Positions 19,966 to 28,936 are shown, numbered from the stretch's first letter. The stretch: 64,000 nt of DNA from Christiangramia crocea (GCF_022410465.1 NZ_JAJSON010000008.1:1-64000), one strand, 5' to 3'. Made by a program: numbers and translations. Notes: generated by a model not told the origin, from the sequence alone.

Positions 19966-20421
19966 TTACGAGTTCTTCATGAAGTCGAAAGCTCCTTTCC
20001 TTAGATTGATATCATATTCAAGATAAGCCTTAAGGCAGGCCAGGAAATTTGCCCATCCTTCAGAATTTCTTCCAAACCATTCAATCCCTTTATCATTGGT
20101 ATCCATTTTCCCTTCCGTAATTCTTACCAGGGTGTTGTTATCAGCTCTGGATTCAAGTTTGATGTCTACATTCAGCTTTTTACCCGGGGCTCCTTCCCAT
20201 TCAAAAGCAATTAGCTGCGGCTGTATCACTTTGGTTACTTCTATATTAAATTTGTCATCAAATTCAGGGAATTTCCAGGTAATGGTTTCTCCCTCAATCA
20301 TTTTACCACTGCCTTCTGCAATAAAATAATTAGACATTTTAGCCGGATCTATAATGGCGTCAAATACTTCATCTACTGGTTTCGAGATTTGAATGGCGGT
20401 TTTTATTTCAAGCTGTGTCAT
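19966..20421 (-). CDS. SRPBCC (AHSA1-like) domain protein
   Basis: A 151-residue START/Bet v1-like fold protein with a hydrophobic ligand cavity; ligand unknown. Typical features are the N-terminal strand IKTAIQISKPVDEVFDAI, the central EGETITWKFPEF and IAFEWEGAP, and the C-terminal helix GWANFLACLKAYLEYDI. It lies upstream of the molybdenum hydroxylase genes in the same direction with an 87-bp gap. A functional link is possible but not shown. Confidence 0.85.
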   Translation of the reverse strand: MTQLEIKTAIQISKPVDEVFDAIIDPAKMSNYFIAEGSGKMIEGETITWKFPEFDDKFNIEVTKVIQPQLIAFEWEGAPGKKLNVDIKLESRADNNTLVRITEGKMDTNDKGIEWFGRNSEGWANFLACLKAYLEYDINLRKGAFDFMKNS

Positions 20422-20495
20422 AAGATTTATTTAGGTAGAATTTTAAAGTTCGGAAAAATTATTCTTTTTACTAATTATTTATGCCTGGAAGTAAA

Positions 20496-20508
20496 GATGC
20501 GACGCATC
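20496..20508. repeat. 13-nt perfect palindrome upstream of the SLC13 gene
   Basis: GATGCG-A-CGCATC is a perfect inverted repeat around one base, 53 bp before the SLC13 start at 20561 in the divergent region with the SRPBCC gene. It could be an operator or a fragment of a dispersed repeat; there is no second copy that I noticed in the window. Confidence 0.3.
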
Positions 20509-20560
20509 AGATGAAGCCTTATTATTTTATTTATCTTGGTTGAGAAAACTGACTGACCTC

Positions 20561-22042
20561 ATGAATCAAAATATTAAAAGACTCATTCTGCTTCTGGGCC
20601 CTTTGATGTTTATTTTATTACAAATACTGGGAAGACCGGCATCAATGCCCGAAGAAGCGTTTGAAGTATTATGTGTTACTATCTGGATGGCCCTGTGGTG
20701 GGTCTTTGAGGTCATACCTATTTCGGTAACTGCGATTTTACCAATAATCCTTTTTCCTTTAACCGGTGCGGTTGATATTGAAACAACTACCGCTGCATTC
20801 GGTCATAAATACGTTTTTCTCTATCTGGGAGGTTTTATACTAGCTGTGGCAATAGAAAAATGGGACCTTCATAAAAGGATCGCACTTTCAATTATCAATC
20901 TGATTGGAACCAATATCAAACTTATTATCCTGGGTTTTATGGTAGCTACAGCCTTTTTGTCTATGTGGATCTCCAATACAGCTACAACTGTTATGATGCT
21001 TCCTATCGGGACAGCGATAATTTCCCAGTTAAAGGATAATCCCAGTACCGCTGAGGATGAAAACAAAATTTTCGGAAAGGCACTAATGCTTGCCATAGCT
21101 TATAGCGCCTCTATTGGCGGGGTTGCCACCTTAATTGGAACGCCTCCCAACCTTGTTTTTGCAGGAATAGTAGAAGAACTCTATGGTATTGAGATCAGTT
21201 TTCTTAAATGGTTAATGCTTGGCTTACCTATTTCTATTGTACTTCTTTTCCTGTGCTGGAAGTATCTCACTGTAAAAGCCTTTAATTTTGGTCAAAGTCG
21301 GTTCCCGGGTGGGAAAGAGGAAATACGACGTCTCTTGCAGCAGCTCGGGAATCTGAATAAGCAGGAGAAAAGAGTATTACTGGTTTTTAGCCTGACAGCT
21401 TTCTGTTGGATCAGCCGAAGTTTTTTGTTGCAACCATTTCTGCCTTTTATAGACGATACCATAATAGCCATGTCAGCGGCGGTTGTCCTTTTTATAATTC
21501 CTTCGGGTAAACCAAAACAAAAACTTATTAGCTGGGAAGAAGCAGTTAAAATTCCATGGGGTATTATTCTGCTTTTTGGTGGAGGCATGGCACTGGCTAA
21601 AGGTTTTAGCGATTCCGGTTTGGCAGTGTGGATAGGAGAGCAGCTCGTAAACCTTGAAAATTTACCTCTATTCCTTCTCGTTGTAGTACTCATAGCTGCC
21701 GTGAATTTTCTAACAGAAGTCACTTCCAATCTGGCAACAACGGCCATGCTGTTACCTATACTGGCTCCCATGGCTGTGGCTCTTGATTTGCACCCTTATT
21801 TTTTGATGGTCGGCGCCACGCTTGCAGCTTCCTGTGCATTCATGCTTCCGGTGGCCACACCTCCCAATGCGGTGGTTTTTGGATCCGGTTATCTGCACAT
21901 CCCCGATATGATAAGAACGGGAATATGGATGAATATAGTTTCGATAATTATCCTGAGCCTGGTGGTATATTTTGCCTTACCTATAATCTGGGATTTCGAT
22001 CCTGAAGTGATACCCAAGAAATTTGAATTGTCAAAAATCTAA
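20561..22042 (+). CDS. SLC13/DASS-family sodium-coupled anion transporter
   Basis: Inner-membrane symporter for di/tricarboxylates or sulfate, with about 12 transmembrane helices. Landmarks: WMALWWVFEVIPISVTAILP at the N-terminus, the SNT motifs MWISNTATTVMMLPIGTAI and EVTSNLATTAMLLPILAPM, and LIGTPPNLVFAG paired with LPVATPPNAVVFGSG, the two conserved hairpin ends of the DASS fold. ATG 20561 (MNQNIKRLIL) is preferred; TTG 20540 would add seven residues. Its 3' end overlaps the convergent AraC gene by 4 bp. The exact substrate is not decidable here. Confidence 0.9.
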   Translation: MNQNIKRLILLLGPLMFILLQILGRPASMPEEAFEVLCVTIWMALWWVFEVIPISVTAILPIILFPLTGAVDIETTTAAFGHKYVFLYLGGFILAVAIEKWDLHKRIALSIINLIGTNIKLIILGFMVATAFLSMWISNTATTVMMLPIGTAIISQLKDNPSTAEDENKIFGKALMLAIAYSASIGGVATLIGTPPNLVFAGIVEELYGIEISFLKWLMLGLPISIVLLFLCWKYLTVKAFNFGQSRFPGGKEEIRRLLQQLGNLNKQEKRVLLVFSLTAFCWISRSFLLQPFLPFIDDTIIAMSAAVVLFIIPSGKPKQKLISWEEAVKIPWGIILLFGGGMALAKGFSDSGLAVWIGEQLVNLENLPLFLLVVVLIAAVNFLTEVTSNLATTAMLLPILAPMAVALDLHPYFLMVGATLAASCAFMLPVATPPNAVVFGSGYLHIPDMIRTGIWMNIVSIIILSLVVYFALPIIWDFDPEVIPKKFELSKI

Positions 22043-23085
22043 TTCGTATCTCCTTGTATTTCCTCTTCTGAGTGATTTTTCTTTGACTTTAAAAAGTATT
22101 TTGGACTCACCCCATATTTTTCTTTGAATATCTTCGAGAAGTAACTGCGATTGTTCAGCCCAATAGATGTCACGATCTCAGAAATGTTCTTTTCGGAAAG
22201 CATCAGCATTTCTTTGGCAGCCTCAAGCTTTACATGCTGCATGTATTTGTTCACCGTAAGATTATAGACATACTTAAAACCATCCTGGAGTTTATTCACA
22301 TTGGTACCCGCTTCTTTAGCAAGAGACTCAACAGTATGATTTGTGCTAAGATCTCCCTGGATGCGTTTGGCTACATAATCTACTTTTTGGATGTCAGATT
22401 TTCTGAGGATCTTTGGCAGGTTTTCACCGTTCTCATCGTCTTCATACTGAGCTATCTGTATTACCATCATCTCAAAGGCTTTTCCTTCCAAAAAGAGACT
22501 CCTCAGAAAACCGGTATAATCCTTAGTGTTGATCGCGTCCATAAGATCTGCCGCTTTAATACTGTAATTCCCCTGGTAAAAAAATTGGTTTTTAGAAACC
22601 GCGTCCTTGAAAAGTTCTTTCAGTGTAGGGTCCAGATCTTTGAAATCATAATTAGAACGGTGGGCAAAAATAGACCTTATAATTTCCAGACTTGAAACGT
22701 GAGTGGGAACATTCTTTTTGAAGTATAATATATGACCATCGTAGCCACTACTGCTCACTACGATATTTTGATACGGATCAATTTTATGGACCTTATCGCT
22801 CTTTTGAAAACTATGTTTAACGCTCCCTTCTGAACAGAAAATGAATTTAAGCGGATGCACGGTATTGATAGAGAAATGGATCTCTACGTCTTCATTAAAT
22901 TTACAATTGTAGTTGACAAAACCTATTCCGGAATCAAAACTGCATCCCCTGATATATCCTTCACCTAGTTCTGAAGGAATCTCAATAGTCAGTTCACCAC
23001 TGCTGTTTTTCAATTCCGTCTCCAAACAACCAGCAATATCTTCCAGGATCTCATTTACCGGTAAAGTTTTTACATTTATTCTCAT
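22039..23085 (-). CDS. AraC-family transcriptional regulator
   Basis: DNA-binding regulator with a C-terminal double HTH domain (about the last 100 residues): TVESLAKEAGTNVNKLQDGFK for the first HTH, and MLMLSEKNISEIVTSIGLNN followed by YFSKIFKEKYGVSPKYF for the second. The N-terminal 240 residues match no domain I can name but would hold the effector site. ATG 23085 (MRINVKTLPVNEIL) is chosen; upstream codons to 23136 add an unlikely hydrophobic stretch. It is convergent with the SLC13 gene and divergent from the arsenosugar cluster; the regulated gene is unknown. Confidence 0.85.
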   Translation of the reverse strand: MRINVKTLPVNEILEDIAGCLETELKNSSGELTIEIPSELGEGYIRGCSFDSGIGFVNYNCKFNEDVEIHFSINTVHPLKFIFCSEGSVKHSFQKSDKVHKIDPYQNIVVSSSGYDGHILYFKKNVPTHVSSLEIIRSIFAHRSNYDFKDLDPTLKELFKDAVSKNQFFYQGNYSIKAADLMDAINTKDYTGFLRSLFLEGKAFEMMVIQIAQYEDDENGENLPKILRKSDIQKVDYVAKRIQGDLSTNHTVESLAKEAGTNVNKLQDGFKYVYNLTVNKYMQHVKLEAAKEMLMLSEKNISEIVTSIGLNNRSYFSKIFKEKYGVSPKYFLKSKKNHSEEEIQGDTN

Positions 23086-23381
23086 ATGCAGTAGTGGTGC
23101 TAATAACGCCCATTTAAAGTTAAGCGTTTTTAACAAATTATTTAAAAATATTGGTGGCGTAAAATTATAATTTGTGTGAAAAAATTAAGAATCGGAAAGA
23201 AATATATTATTCTTTGAGATAATTGTAATGCGAAAAACGTTATTCACAATCTTCCGAAAGCTATTATTCAGGCAGGTTTCAGTTTTATGAGGTCAAATTC
23301 CCGAATGAAAATAATTTGTTAAATGTTACTGCTGTCTTCTTAGTAGGTCCTTTTTATTTTAAATTCAGGAAAAGTAATATT

Positions 23382-23561
23382 ATGAGTAAACATGACAGAT
23401 CTTCACCGGTGCCTACCAAGCATCGTGAATCGGAAGAAGGAAGAAATCAATCAACAGAGACAAGAACCGATAAGTCCAGATCAAAATTATGGATCGTTAT
23501 ACTTATTGTTATTGTATTTTTACTTATTATTCTTGCCGTAACAGGCGTTGTAACCTTATAA
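23382..23561 (+). CDS. Small single-span membrane protein
   Basis: A 59-residue protein: a charged, Ser/Thr/Glu-rich N-terminal 36 residues (MSKHDRSSPVPTKHRESEEG) and one C-terminal transmembrane helix (LWIVILIVIVFLLIILAVTG). No family is recognised. ATG 23382 is preferred; in-frame codons back to 23316 encode unrelated residues. It lies 59 bp before the AhpD-like gene of the arsenosugar cluster and could be its first gene. Confidence 0.6.
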   Translation: MSKHDRSSPVPTKHRESEEGRNQSTETRTDKSRSKLWIVILIVIVFLLIILAVTGVVTL

Positions 23562-23620
23562 AACTGATCGCCTTAATTTTTCGTAAATATTTTAAATGCT
23601 TAAAGCATAATTGATTCGCT

Positions 23621-23956
23621 ATGTCTAAAAATTATTATGATCCTGCCGATTTGAGAAAATTCAGGGAGATAACTGAATGGAGTGAAGAACTGGGTACTAA
23701 ATTCTTTGATTATTATGGAAAAGTGTTCGAGGAAGGAGCGCTATCTGCCAGGGAGAAATCCCTTATCGCCCTTGCTGTTTCGCATGTGGTGAAATGCCCT
23801 TATTGCATTGATGCCTACACCAAGGATGGGTTGCAGCGTGGGATTACCAAAGAAGAGATGATGGAAGCCGTTCATGCCGGTGCAGCCATAGAAAGTGGTG
23901 CGACCCTGGTCCATGGCGTGCAAATGATGAATAAATACAAAAAGCTGAGCATGTAA
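23621..23956 (+). CDS. Arsenosugar-associated AhpD-like (carboxymuconolactone decarboxylase family) protein
   Basis: An all-helical AhpD-type protein of 111 residues with the redox pair CPYC in HVVKCPYCIDAYTKDGLQRG. Members of this group are recurrently found beside arsS and are annotated as arsenosugar-biosynthesis-associated peroxidase-like proteins. It may reduce a substrate or protect arsenic intermediates through its CxxC; that role is inferred. arsS follows by 47 bp in the same direction. Confidence 0.85.
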   Translation: MSKNYYDPADLRKFREITEWSEELGTKFFDYYGKVFEEGALSAREKSLIALAVSHVVKCPYCIDAYTKDGLQRGITKEEMMEAVHAGAAIESGATLVHGVQMMNKYKKLSM

Positions 23957-24003
23957 GTTAATTCAGAAAAACTGAACTAACTAATACTCAAGAAAACCTG
24001 TTT

Positions 24004-25059
24004 ATGACAATTAAGTCTTTAAAAGCCAGAAAGGACGATCTTTCAAGCCCTGAAAACCAACTCGAATTTTTAAGTAATGGGATCTTTAAGAAAGGGGAAC
24101 TGCCTCTTTTTAAAGAAAAGATCGCTGAATCTGGAAAATATCCTTTAAAGCCCAAAAAGCTTGAAATATTACAGATCAACCTTGGTTATATGTGTAACCA
24201 GGTTTGTTCACATTGCCATGTAGATGCGGGCCCTGACAGGAAGGAGATCATGACACCGGCAACAATGAAGCAGTGTCTGGAAGTGATCAAAAACACAGGA
24301 GCACATACGCTTGATCTTACCGGCGGTGCTCCGGAAATGAACCCTAATTTCAGGTGGTTTGTGGAAGAAGCTTCCAAAGCCGGGATCAAAGATTTTATCG
24401 TTCGTTCAAATCTTACCATTATTCTTGCTAACAAGAAATATCATGATCTGCCCGAATTTTTCAGGCAACATAATGTGCATGTGGTTTCTTCCCTTCCTTT
24501 TTATAAAAGGGAAAAGACAGATAAACAGCGTGGGAGTGGTGTTTTTGACAAGTCTATCAAGGCGCTTCAGATGCTGAATAAAGTGGGATATGCGCAGGAA
24601 GGGACTGGCTTGAAACTGGACCTGGTCTATAACCCGTCAGGAGCATTTCTTCCAACCAATCAGCAGGCCATGGAAAATGATTTTAAAGTGGCATTAAAGG
24701 AGGATTTCAATATAGATTTTGACAATCTCTTTGCAATCACAAATTTACCAATAAGTCGTTTTCTGGAATATCTTATCGCTTCAGAAAATTATGAAGATTA
24801 TATGTATTCTTTGGTGGAGGCCTACAATCCTTCGGCTGTTGAAAACGTAATGTGTACAAATACGATTTCGATAAGCTGGGACGGCTGGTTATACGATTGC
24901 GATTTTAATCAGATGCTGGACCTTAAAGTGAATAGCAAGGTGAAGCACATCAGTGAATATAATGAAGACCTGTTAAACGATAGAAATATTATCATTTCTC
25001 AACATTGCTACGGTTGCACAGCAGGAGCCGGTAGTAGTTGTCAGGGAAGCGTTGCATAG
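24004..25059 (+). CDS. arsS: Arsenosugar biosynthesis radical SAM protein ArsS
   Basis: Radical SAM enzyme known to add the 5'-deoxyadenosyl group of SAM to dimethylarsenite, giving the nucleoside precursor of arsenosugars. The cluster motif GYMCNQVCSHCHVDAGPDR uses Cys64, Cys68 and Cys71 (Cys-x3-Cys-x2-Cys). The C-terminal SPASM-like tail has SWDGWLYDCDFNQ and ends with QHCYGCTAGAGSSCQG. In some bacteria this family is a selenoprotein; here all these positions are ordinary Cys codons and no in-frame TGA is needed. 351 residues, full length. Confidence 0.93.
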   Translation: MTIKSLKARKDDLSSPENQLEFLSNGIFKKGELPLFKEKIAESGKYPLKPKKLEILQINLGYMCNQVCSHCHVDAGPDRKEIMTPATMKQCLEVIKNTGAHTLDLTGGAPEMNPNFRWFVEEASKAGIKDFIVRSNLTIILANKKYHDLPEFFRQHNVHVVSSLPFYKREKTDKQRGSGVFDKSIKALQMLNKVGYAQEGTGLKLDLVYNPSGAFLPTNQQAMENDFKVALKEDFNIDFDNLFAITNLPISRFLEYLIASENYEDYMYSLVEAYNPSAVENVMCTNTISISWDGWLYDCDFNQMLDLKVNSKVKHISEYNEDLLNDRNIIISQHCYGCTAGAGSSCQGSVA

Positions 25060-25069
25060 GATTTTGGAT

Positions 25070-25567
25070 ATGATGAAGCCCCATTTATTTCTTTTGATAC
25101 TTATGTCTGCTTTGCCTTCGTTGTACGCACAGCAATCTATCGGTGATCTTTTGGAAAAATATAACTCCGGGAATGTCCCGTACATTTCTGTCGAGGAATT
25201 AAGAATGCAGCAGCTGGATAGCAATGTGATCATCCTGGATGCACGTGAACAGGAGGAATTTGAGGTAAGTCATATTAAAGGTGCTCATTTTATAGGCTAT
25301 AATGAATTCGATATTTCCCGGCTTAATAATTATCCTAAGAACAGGAAGATAGTGGTCTACTGTTCTATTGGGGTAAGATCAGCCAAGATCGGGGATAAGC
25401 TCCAGAATGCTGGCTTCAAAAATGTAAGAAATCTTTACGGCGGAATCTTTTCCTGGAAAAATAAGGGATATGAAGTTATGAATTCTGAAGGAAAGCAAAC
25501 AGAGAAAGTGCATGCATACTCAAAGCACTGGTCAAATTGGTTAAAAAATGCCGAAAAGGTTTATTAA
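25070..25567 (+). CDS. Exported rhodanese-like sulfurtransferase domain protein
   Basis: A signal peptide (MMKPHLFLLILMSALPSLYA) is followed by one rhodanese domain of about 110 residues. It contains VIILDAREQEEFEVSHIKGA and the active-site loop IVVYCSIGVRSAKIG, in which Cys is the presumed catalytic residue. ATG 25070 lies just after the arsS stop (25059). Location is probably periplasmic. Its place between arsS and the CofC-like gene suggests a part in arsenosugar or thiol chemistry, but the reaction is unknown. Confidence 0.85.
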   Translation: MMKPHLFLLILMSALPSLYAQQSIGDLLEKYNSGNVPYISVEELRMQQLDSNVIILDAREQEEFEVSHIKGAHFIGYNEFDISRLNNYPKNRKIVVYCSIGVRSAKIGDKLQNAGFKNVRNLYGGIFSWKNKGYEVMNSEGKQTEKVHAYSKHWSNWLKNAEKVY

Positions 25568-26188
25568 GTGAATAAAGAGAATCTACTTATAATTTTTACC
25601 AAAAATCCCGTTAGGGGTAAGGTGAAGACGAGGCTTGCCAAAGACCTTGGAGAAGAGAATGCACTGGAAATTTATAAATTCCTTTTAAAACATTCTTTTG
25701 ATATAACTGTCTCTCTTGAGGTGACTAAACAGGTGTATTATTCAGATGAGATACCTGAGAAAGATATGTGGAATGATGGGAATTTCATTAAAAAACAACA
25801 GAAAGGAAATGATCTTGGCGAACGGATGGAGAATGCTTTTAAAGATGGATTTGCAGATGGTTTTCAAAGAATTGTAATCATTGGGACAGATCTTATCGAG
25901 CTGAAGACAGATGATATTAAGGAAGCTTTCAGGCATTTATATGATAATGATTATGTAGTGGGTCCTGCGGAAGACGGAGGATATTATCTTCTAGGTATGA
26001 ATTCTTTAAATTCGGAAATCTTTAAAAATAAAGAATGGAGTACTTCCGGTGTTCTGAGAGATACATTGAAGGATATGGAAGGCTCTAAAATCAAATTATT
26101 ACGAACCCAAAACGATATAGATGTGCCTGGTGACATTGAAGCTCACCCGGTCTTTCAAAAAATTATAGAATATGAGCGACAGAATTGA
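25568..26188 (+). CDS. CofC-like nucleotidyl/glycosyltransferase (TIGR04282-type, arsenosugar-associated)
   Basis: A 206-residue DUF2064-type protein with a nucleotide-diphospho-sugar transferase fold. It shows IIFTKNPVRGKVKTRLAKDLG (compare the basic NTP-binding loop of CofC/MobA-like enzymes), GNDLGERMENAF, VIIGTDLIEL and GPAEDGGYYLLGM. The start is GTG, directly after the rhodanese stop, and the 3' end overlaps the phosphorylase gene by 17 bp. Family annotation calls it a glycosyltransferase. The CofC-like loop also allows NTP-dependent activation of a sugar 1-phosphate, my preferred reading in this context. Confidence 0.82.
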   Translation: MNKENLLIIFTKNPVRGKVKTRLAKDLGEENALEIYKFLLKHSFDITVSLEVTKQVYYSDEIPEKDMWNDGNFIKKQQKGNDLGERMENAFKDGFADGFQRIVIIGTDLIELKTDDIKEAFRHLYDNDYVVGPAEDGGYYLLGMNSLNSEIFKNKEWSTSGVLRDTLKDMEGSKIKLLRTQNDIDVPGDIEAHPVFQKIIEYERQN

Positions 26189-26984
26189 TGAATCTGTAGA
26201 CTATTTAAAATCCAAAGGCTTTGGCAAGCCTGAAATAGGTATTATCCTGGGAACCGGCCTGGGTCAGTTACTGGATGAAATCGATATTGAAGTAGAGACA
26301 AGTTATAACCATATTCCCTATTTTCCAACGGCTACCGTAGAATTTCACAAAGGGAAACTTATTTACGGTAGCCTGGAAGGAAAGAAGGTTGTGGTGATGC
26401 AGGGAAGGTTCCATCTCTATGAAGGCTACAGTCTTTTTGATGTAACCTATCCCGTAAGAGTCATGAAAAGACTGGGGATAAAAAGAATGCTGGTTTCAAA
26501 TGCTTCCGGGGCGATCAACCTTGATTTCCAAAAGGGCGAACTAATGCTGATAGATGATCATATTAACCTGCAGGGAGGTTCACCTCTGGCTTTTCATGGG
26601 GTAGATCGTTTGGGAGAGCGTTTCGTAGATATGAGCGAGCCTTACGATCCCGATATGAACAGGCTTTTTGAAGAATCTGCAAAGGAGAATAATATCACTT
26701 TACATAAGGGAGTATATGCCTCAGTACTGGGTCCGCAACTGGAGACCAGGGCAGAGTACAGATACCTTAAAATCATCGGCGCAGATGCGGTAGGGATGAG
26801 TACCGTTCCCGAGGTGATTGTAGCCAATCACCTTGAGATTCCCGTTTCGGCAATTTCAGTGATAACAGATCAGGGAGATCCTGATAATCTTGAAAAGGTG
26901 AATATAAAGGATATCCTGGCCATGGCTGCGAAAGCGGAACCCGATATGGTAAAATTATTTAAAGGAATACTAAATAAAATTTAA
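26172..26984 (+). CDS. Purine nucleoside phosphorylase, trimeric type, with adenine-type Asp233
   Basis: Cleaves purine nucleosides with phosphate to base and ribose 1-phosphate. Trimeric PNP landmarks: phosphate loop IGIILGTGLGQLL, VVVMQGRFHLYEGY, MLVSNASGAINLDF, ADAVGMSTVPEVIVANH. At the base-recognising position the sequence is SVITDQGD. Asp233 stands where human PNP has Asn243; Asp at this site is found in methylthioadenosine phosphorylase and is reported to let PNP accept adenosine. Within the arsenosugar cluster this points to removal of adenine from an arsinoyl-deoxyadenosine. 270 residues. Confidence 0.9.
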   Translation: MSDRIDESVDYLKSKGFGKPEIGIILGTGLGQLLDEIDIEVETSYNHIPYFPTATVEFHKGKLIYGSLEGKKVVVMQGRFHLYEGYSLFDVTYPVRVMKRLGIKRMLVSNASGAINLDFQKGELMLIDDHINLQGGSPLAFHGVDRLGERFVDMSEPYDPDMNRLFEESAKENNITLHKGVYASVLGPQLETRAEYRYLKIIGADAVGMSTVPEVIVANHLEIPVSAISVITDQGDPDNLEKVNIKDILAMAAKAEPDMVKLFKGILNKI

Positions 26985-27106
26985 GAATAAATTGATTTGA
27001 GGCATTTTGGAAGCTATCCCGGGAGATAAGGCTTTAATCTGATAGGAAGAATTCGCCACGAATATAAATTTCAAATTCTCAAATCATCCCATTGATAAAT
27101 TAATAA

Positions 27107-28075
27107 ATGAGCTATTTAGAAACGACAAAAGATGTATACAGGGAGGCGGCTTTAACGCCTGATGTTGGATTATGCTGCACCACCAATCCCATCTGGGAAT
27201 TACCTGGATTAAAGATCCCGAAGATCATGCAGGAAATGAACTATGGTTGTGGAACCACTGTACATGCCAGGGACCTTACCAATAGTCCCAAAACGCTGTA
27301 TGTAGGTGTGGGCGGAGGAATGGAATTGCTTCAGTTCGCTTATTTTTCAAGGCAGGAATCCGGGGTGGTAGGAGTAGATGTGGTGGACGAAATGCTGGAG
27401 GCTTCGAGAAGGAATTTTAAGGAAGCCGAGGAATTGAATCCCTGGTTCAAATCTGAATTCGTAGATCTGAAAAAAGGAGATGCCACAGATCTTCCGGTGG
27501 AGGACAATTCCATTGATGTGGCTGCCCAGAACTGCCTTTTTAATATTTTCAAGACCGAAGAGCTTACAAAAGCTTTAAAGGAAATGTATCGTGTTCTGAA
27601 ACCTCATGGCCGGCTGGTGATGAGCGATCCTACCTGCGAGCAGGAGATGAACGAAGAGCTAAGGAATGATGAAAGGTTACGTGCCTTATGCCTTAGCGGA
27701 AGCCTTCCTATTAAGGATTATGTAAAAGCGCTGACGGATGCAGGCTTTGGTACCATTGAGATTCGTGCCAGGAAACCATATAGAATCCTGGATCCTAAAA
27801 ACTATCCTACCAAAAATCTCGTATATATAGAGTCTATTGAAGTGGCCGCGATCAAAGATCCGATGCCGGAGGATGGTCCCTGTGTTTTTACGGGAAAAGC
27901 AGCGATTTATTACGGTGAAGATGATCATTTTGATGACGGGGCAGGTCATATTCTCATTAAGAATCAGCCTTTGGCGATCTGTGATAAAACTGCCGGAGCA
28001 CTGGCTTCTCTGGGGAGAGATGATATATTTATTAGTGAGTCTACCTTCCATTACGATGGCGGGGGTTGTTGCTAA
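27107..28075 (+). CDS. arsM: Arsenite methyltransferase ArsM (arsenosugar type)
   Basis: SAM-dependent methyltransferase acting on arsenite. The Rossmann SAM loop is YVGVGGGMELLQFAYF with VGVDVVDEML. Candidate arsenic-binding cysteines are Cys23-Cys24 (GLCCTTNP), Cys48 (NYGCGTT), Cys143 (QNCLFNIF) and Cys195 (RALCLSG); the protein ends GGGCC. This longer form (322 residues) belongs to the branch that accompanies arsS. Together they give dimethylated then adenosylated arsenic. It is separated from the phosphorylase by 122 bp. Confidence 0.92.
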   Translation: MSYLETTKDVYREAALTPDVGLCCTTNPIWELPGLKIPKIMQEMNYGCGTTVHARDLTNSPKTLYVGVGGGMELLQFAYFSRQESGVVGVDVVDEMLEASRRNFKEAEELNPWFKSEFVDLKKGDATDLPVEDNSIDVAAQNCLFNIFKTEELTKALKEMYRVLKPHGRLVMSDPTCEQEMNEELRNDERLRALCLSGSLPIKDYVKALTDAGFGTIEIRARKPYRILDPKNYPTKNLVYIESIEVAAIKDPMPEDGPCVFTGKAAIYYGEDDHFDDGAGHILIKNQPLAICDKTAGALASLGRDDIFISESTFHYDGGGCC

Positions 28076-28083
28076 GAGATGTT

Positions 28084-28110
28084 TTGCCAGGCTGAGCTGA
28101 GTCGAAATCC
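28084..28110. repeat. Fragment of a dispersed flavobacterial repeat
   Basis: GCCAGGCTGAGCTGAGTCGA and the following bases resemble a half-palindrome (consensus like GTCAGGCTGAGCGCAGTCGAAG) that I recall as widely dispersed in Flavobacteriaceae intergenic regions. It lies between arsM and the DUF547 gene. A related stretch occurs inside the mannosyltransferase gene near 37331. Confidence 0.4.
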
Positions 28111-28128
28111 ATATTTTAAAAAGATATT

Positions 28129-28929
28129 ATGAAAAAGCTTATTCTGATTTTTGCACTCCTGATTTGCGGAGTCTTCGCTTTTGCTTCCTGTAACCTTATT
28201 TCCAGCGCAGGTTTTAATAGTAAAGGGCTTCCAAATCCTGATGTAAATGATGAAATAAGGGCAGAAATGGGATCAGAGGTTCAGCTTGATCACGGTGCCT
28301 GGAATTCGCTTCTTCAGAAATATGTGGCTGAAAACGGCCTGGTGAATTATAAGGCTTTTAAGAAGGACAGAGAGAAGCTGGATGAATACCTGAAAATGTT
28401 ATCAGATCAGGTTCCTGATGATAGCTGGTCTGATGCTGAGTTACTGGCCTACTATATCAATCTTTATAATGCCTATACGGTAGATCTTATCCTGAGGAAT
28501 TATCCGGTAAAGAGTATCAAGGATATTGACGGCCCATGGACAAATGAATTCGTCAGGGTTGGTGATGCCAATATCTCGCTTGGTGCATTAGAGAACAGTA
28601 TCCTCAGAAAGATGAATGAGCCAAGGATACATTTTGCGATTAATTGTGCGTCCATATCCTGTCCAAAATTAATGGATGAAGCCTATACGGCAGAAAAGAT
28701 AGAAGAGCAGCTTGAAAAGGCTACCAGGGAATTTATCAATTCCGATAAGAATGAGATCACTGCCAATTCCGTTAAGCTATCATCGATCTTTGACTGGTAT
28801 AAAGGAGACTTTACTGAAGATGGCATGACGCTTATAGACTATGTGAACCAATATTCCGACACCAGGATTAATTCAGGTGCCTCCATATCCTTTAAAGAAT
28901 ATGACTGGAATCTTAACGAAGCCAAGTAG
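28129..28929 (+). CDS. DUF547-domain lipoprotein (arsenosugar-associated)
   Basis: A predicted lipoprotein of 266 residues with lipobox AFASC (Cys at about residue 21). The DUF547 core includes YKAFKKDREKLDEYLKMLS, AYYINLYNAYTVDLILRNYP and FAINCASISCPKLMDEAYT, with a conserved Cys pair in the last. DUF547 has weak resemblance to papain-like/transglutaminase folds and its activity is unknown. It lies between arsM and a glycosyltransferase, and such genes recur in arsenosugar clusters. Confidence 0.85.
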   Translation: MKKLILIFALLICGVFAFASCNLISSAGFNSKGLPNPDVNDEIRAEMGSEVQLDHGAWNSLLQKYVAENGLVNYKAFKKDREKLDEYLKMLSDQVPDDSWSDAELLAYYINLYNAYTVDLILRNYPVKSIKDIDGPWTNEFVRVGDANISLGALENSILRKMNEPRIHFAINCASISCPKLMDEAYTAEKIEEQLEKATREFINSDKNEITANSVKLSSIFDWYKGDFTEDGMTLIDYVNQYSDTRINSGASISFKEYDWNLNEAK

Positions 28930-28936
28930 TTGACTG

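Noticed and set aside
24004-25059. ArsS as a selenoprotein
   Set aside because: The C-terminal motif positions are all Cys codons and the frame ends at a normal stop; no in-frame TGA or SECIS-like need.
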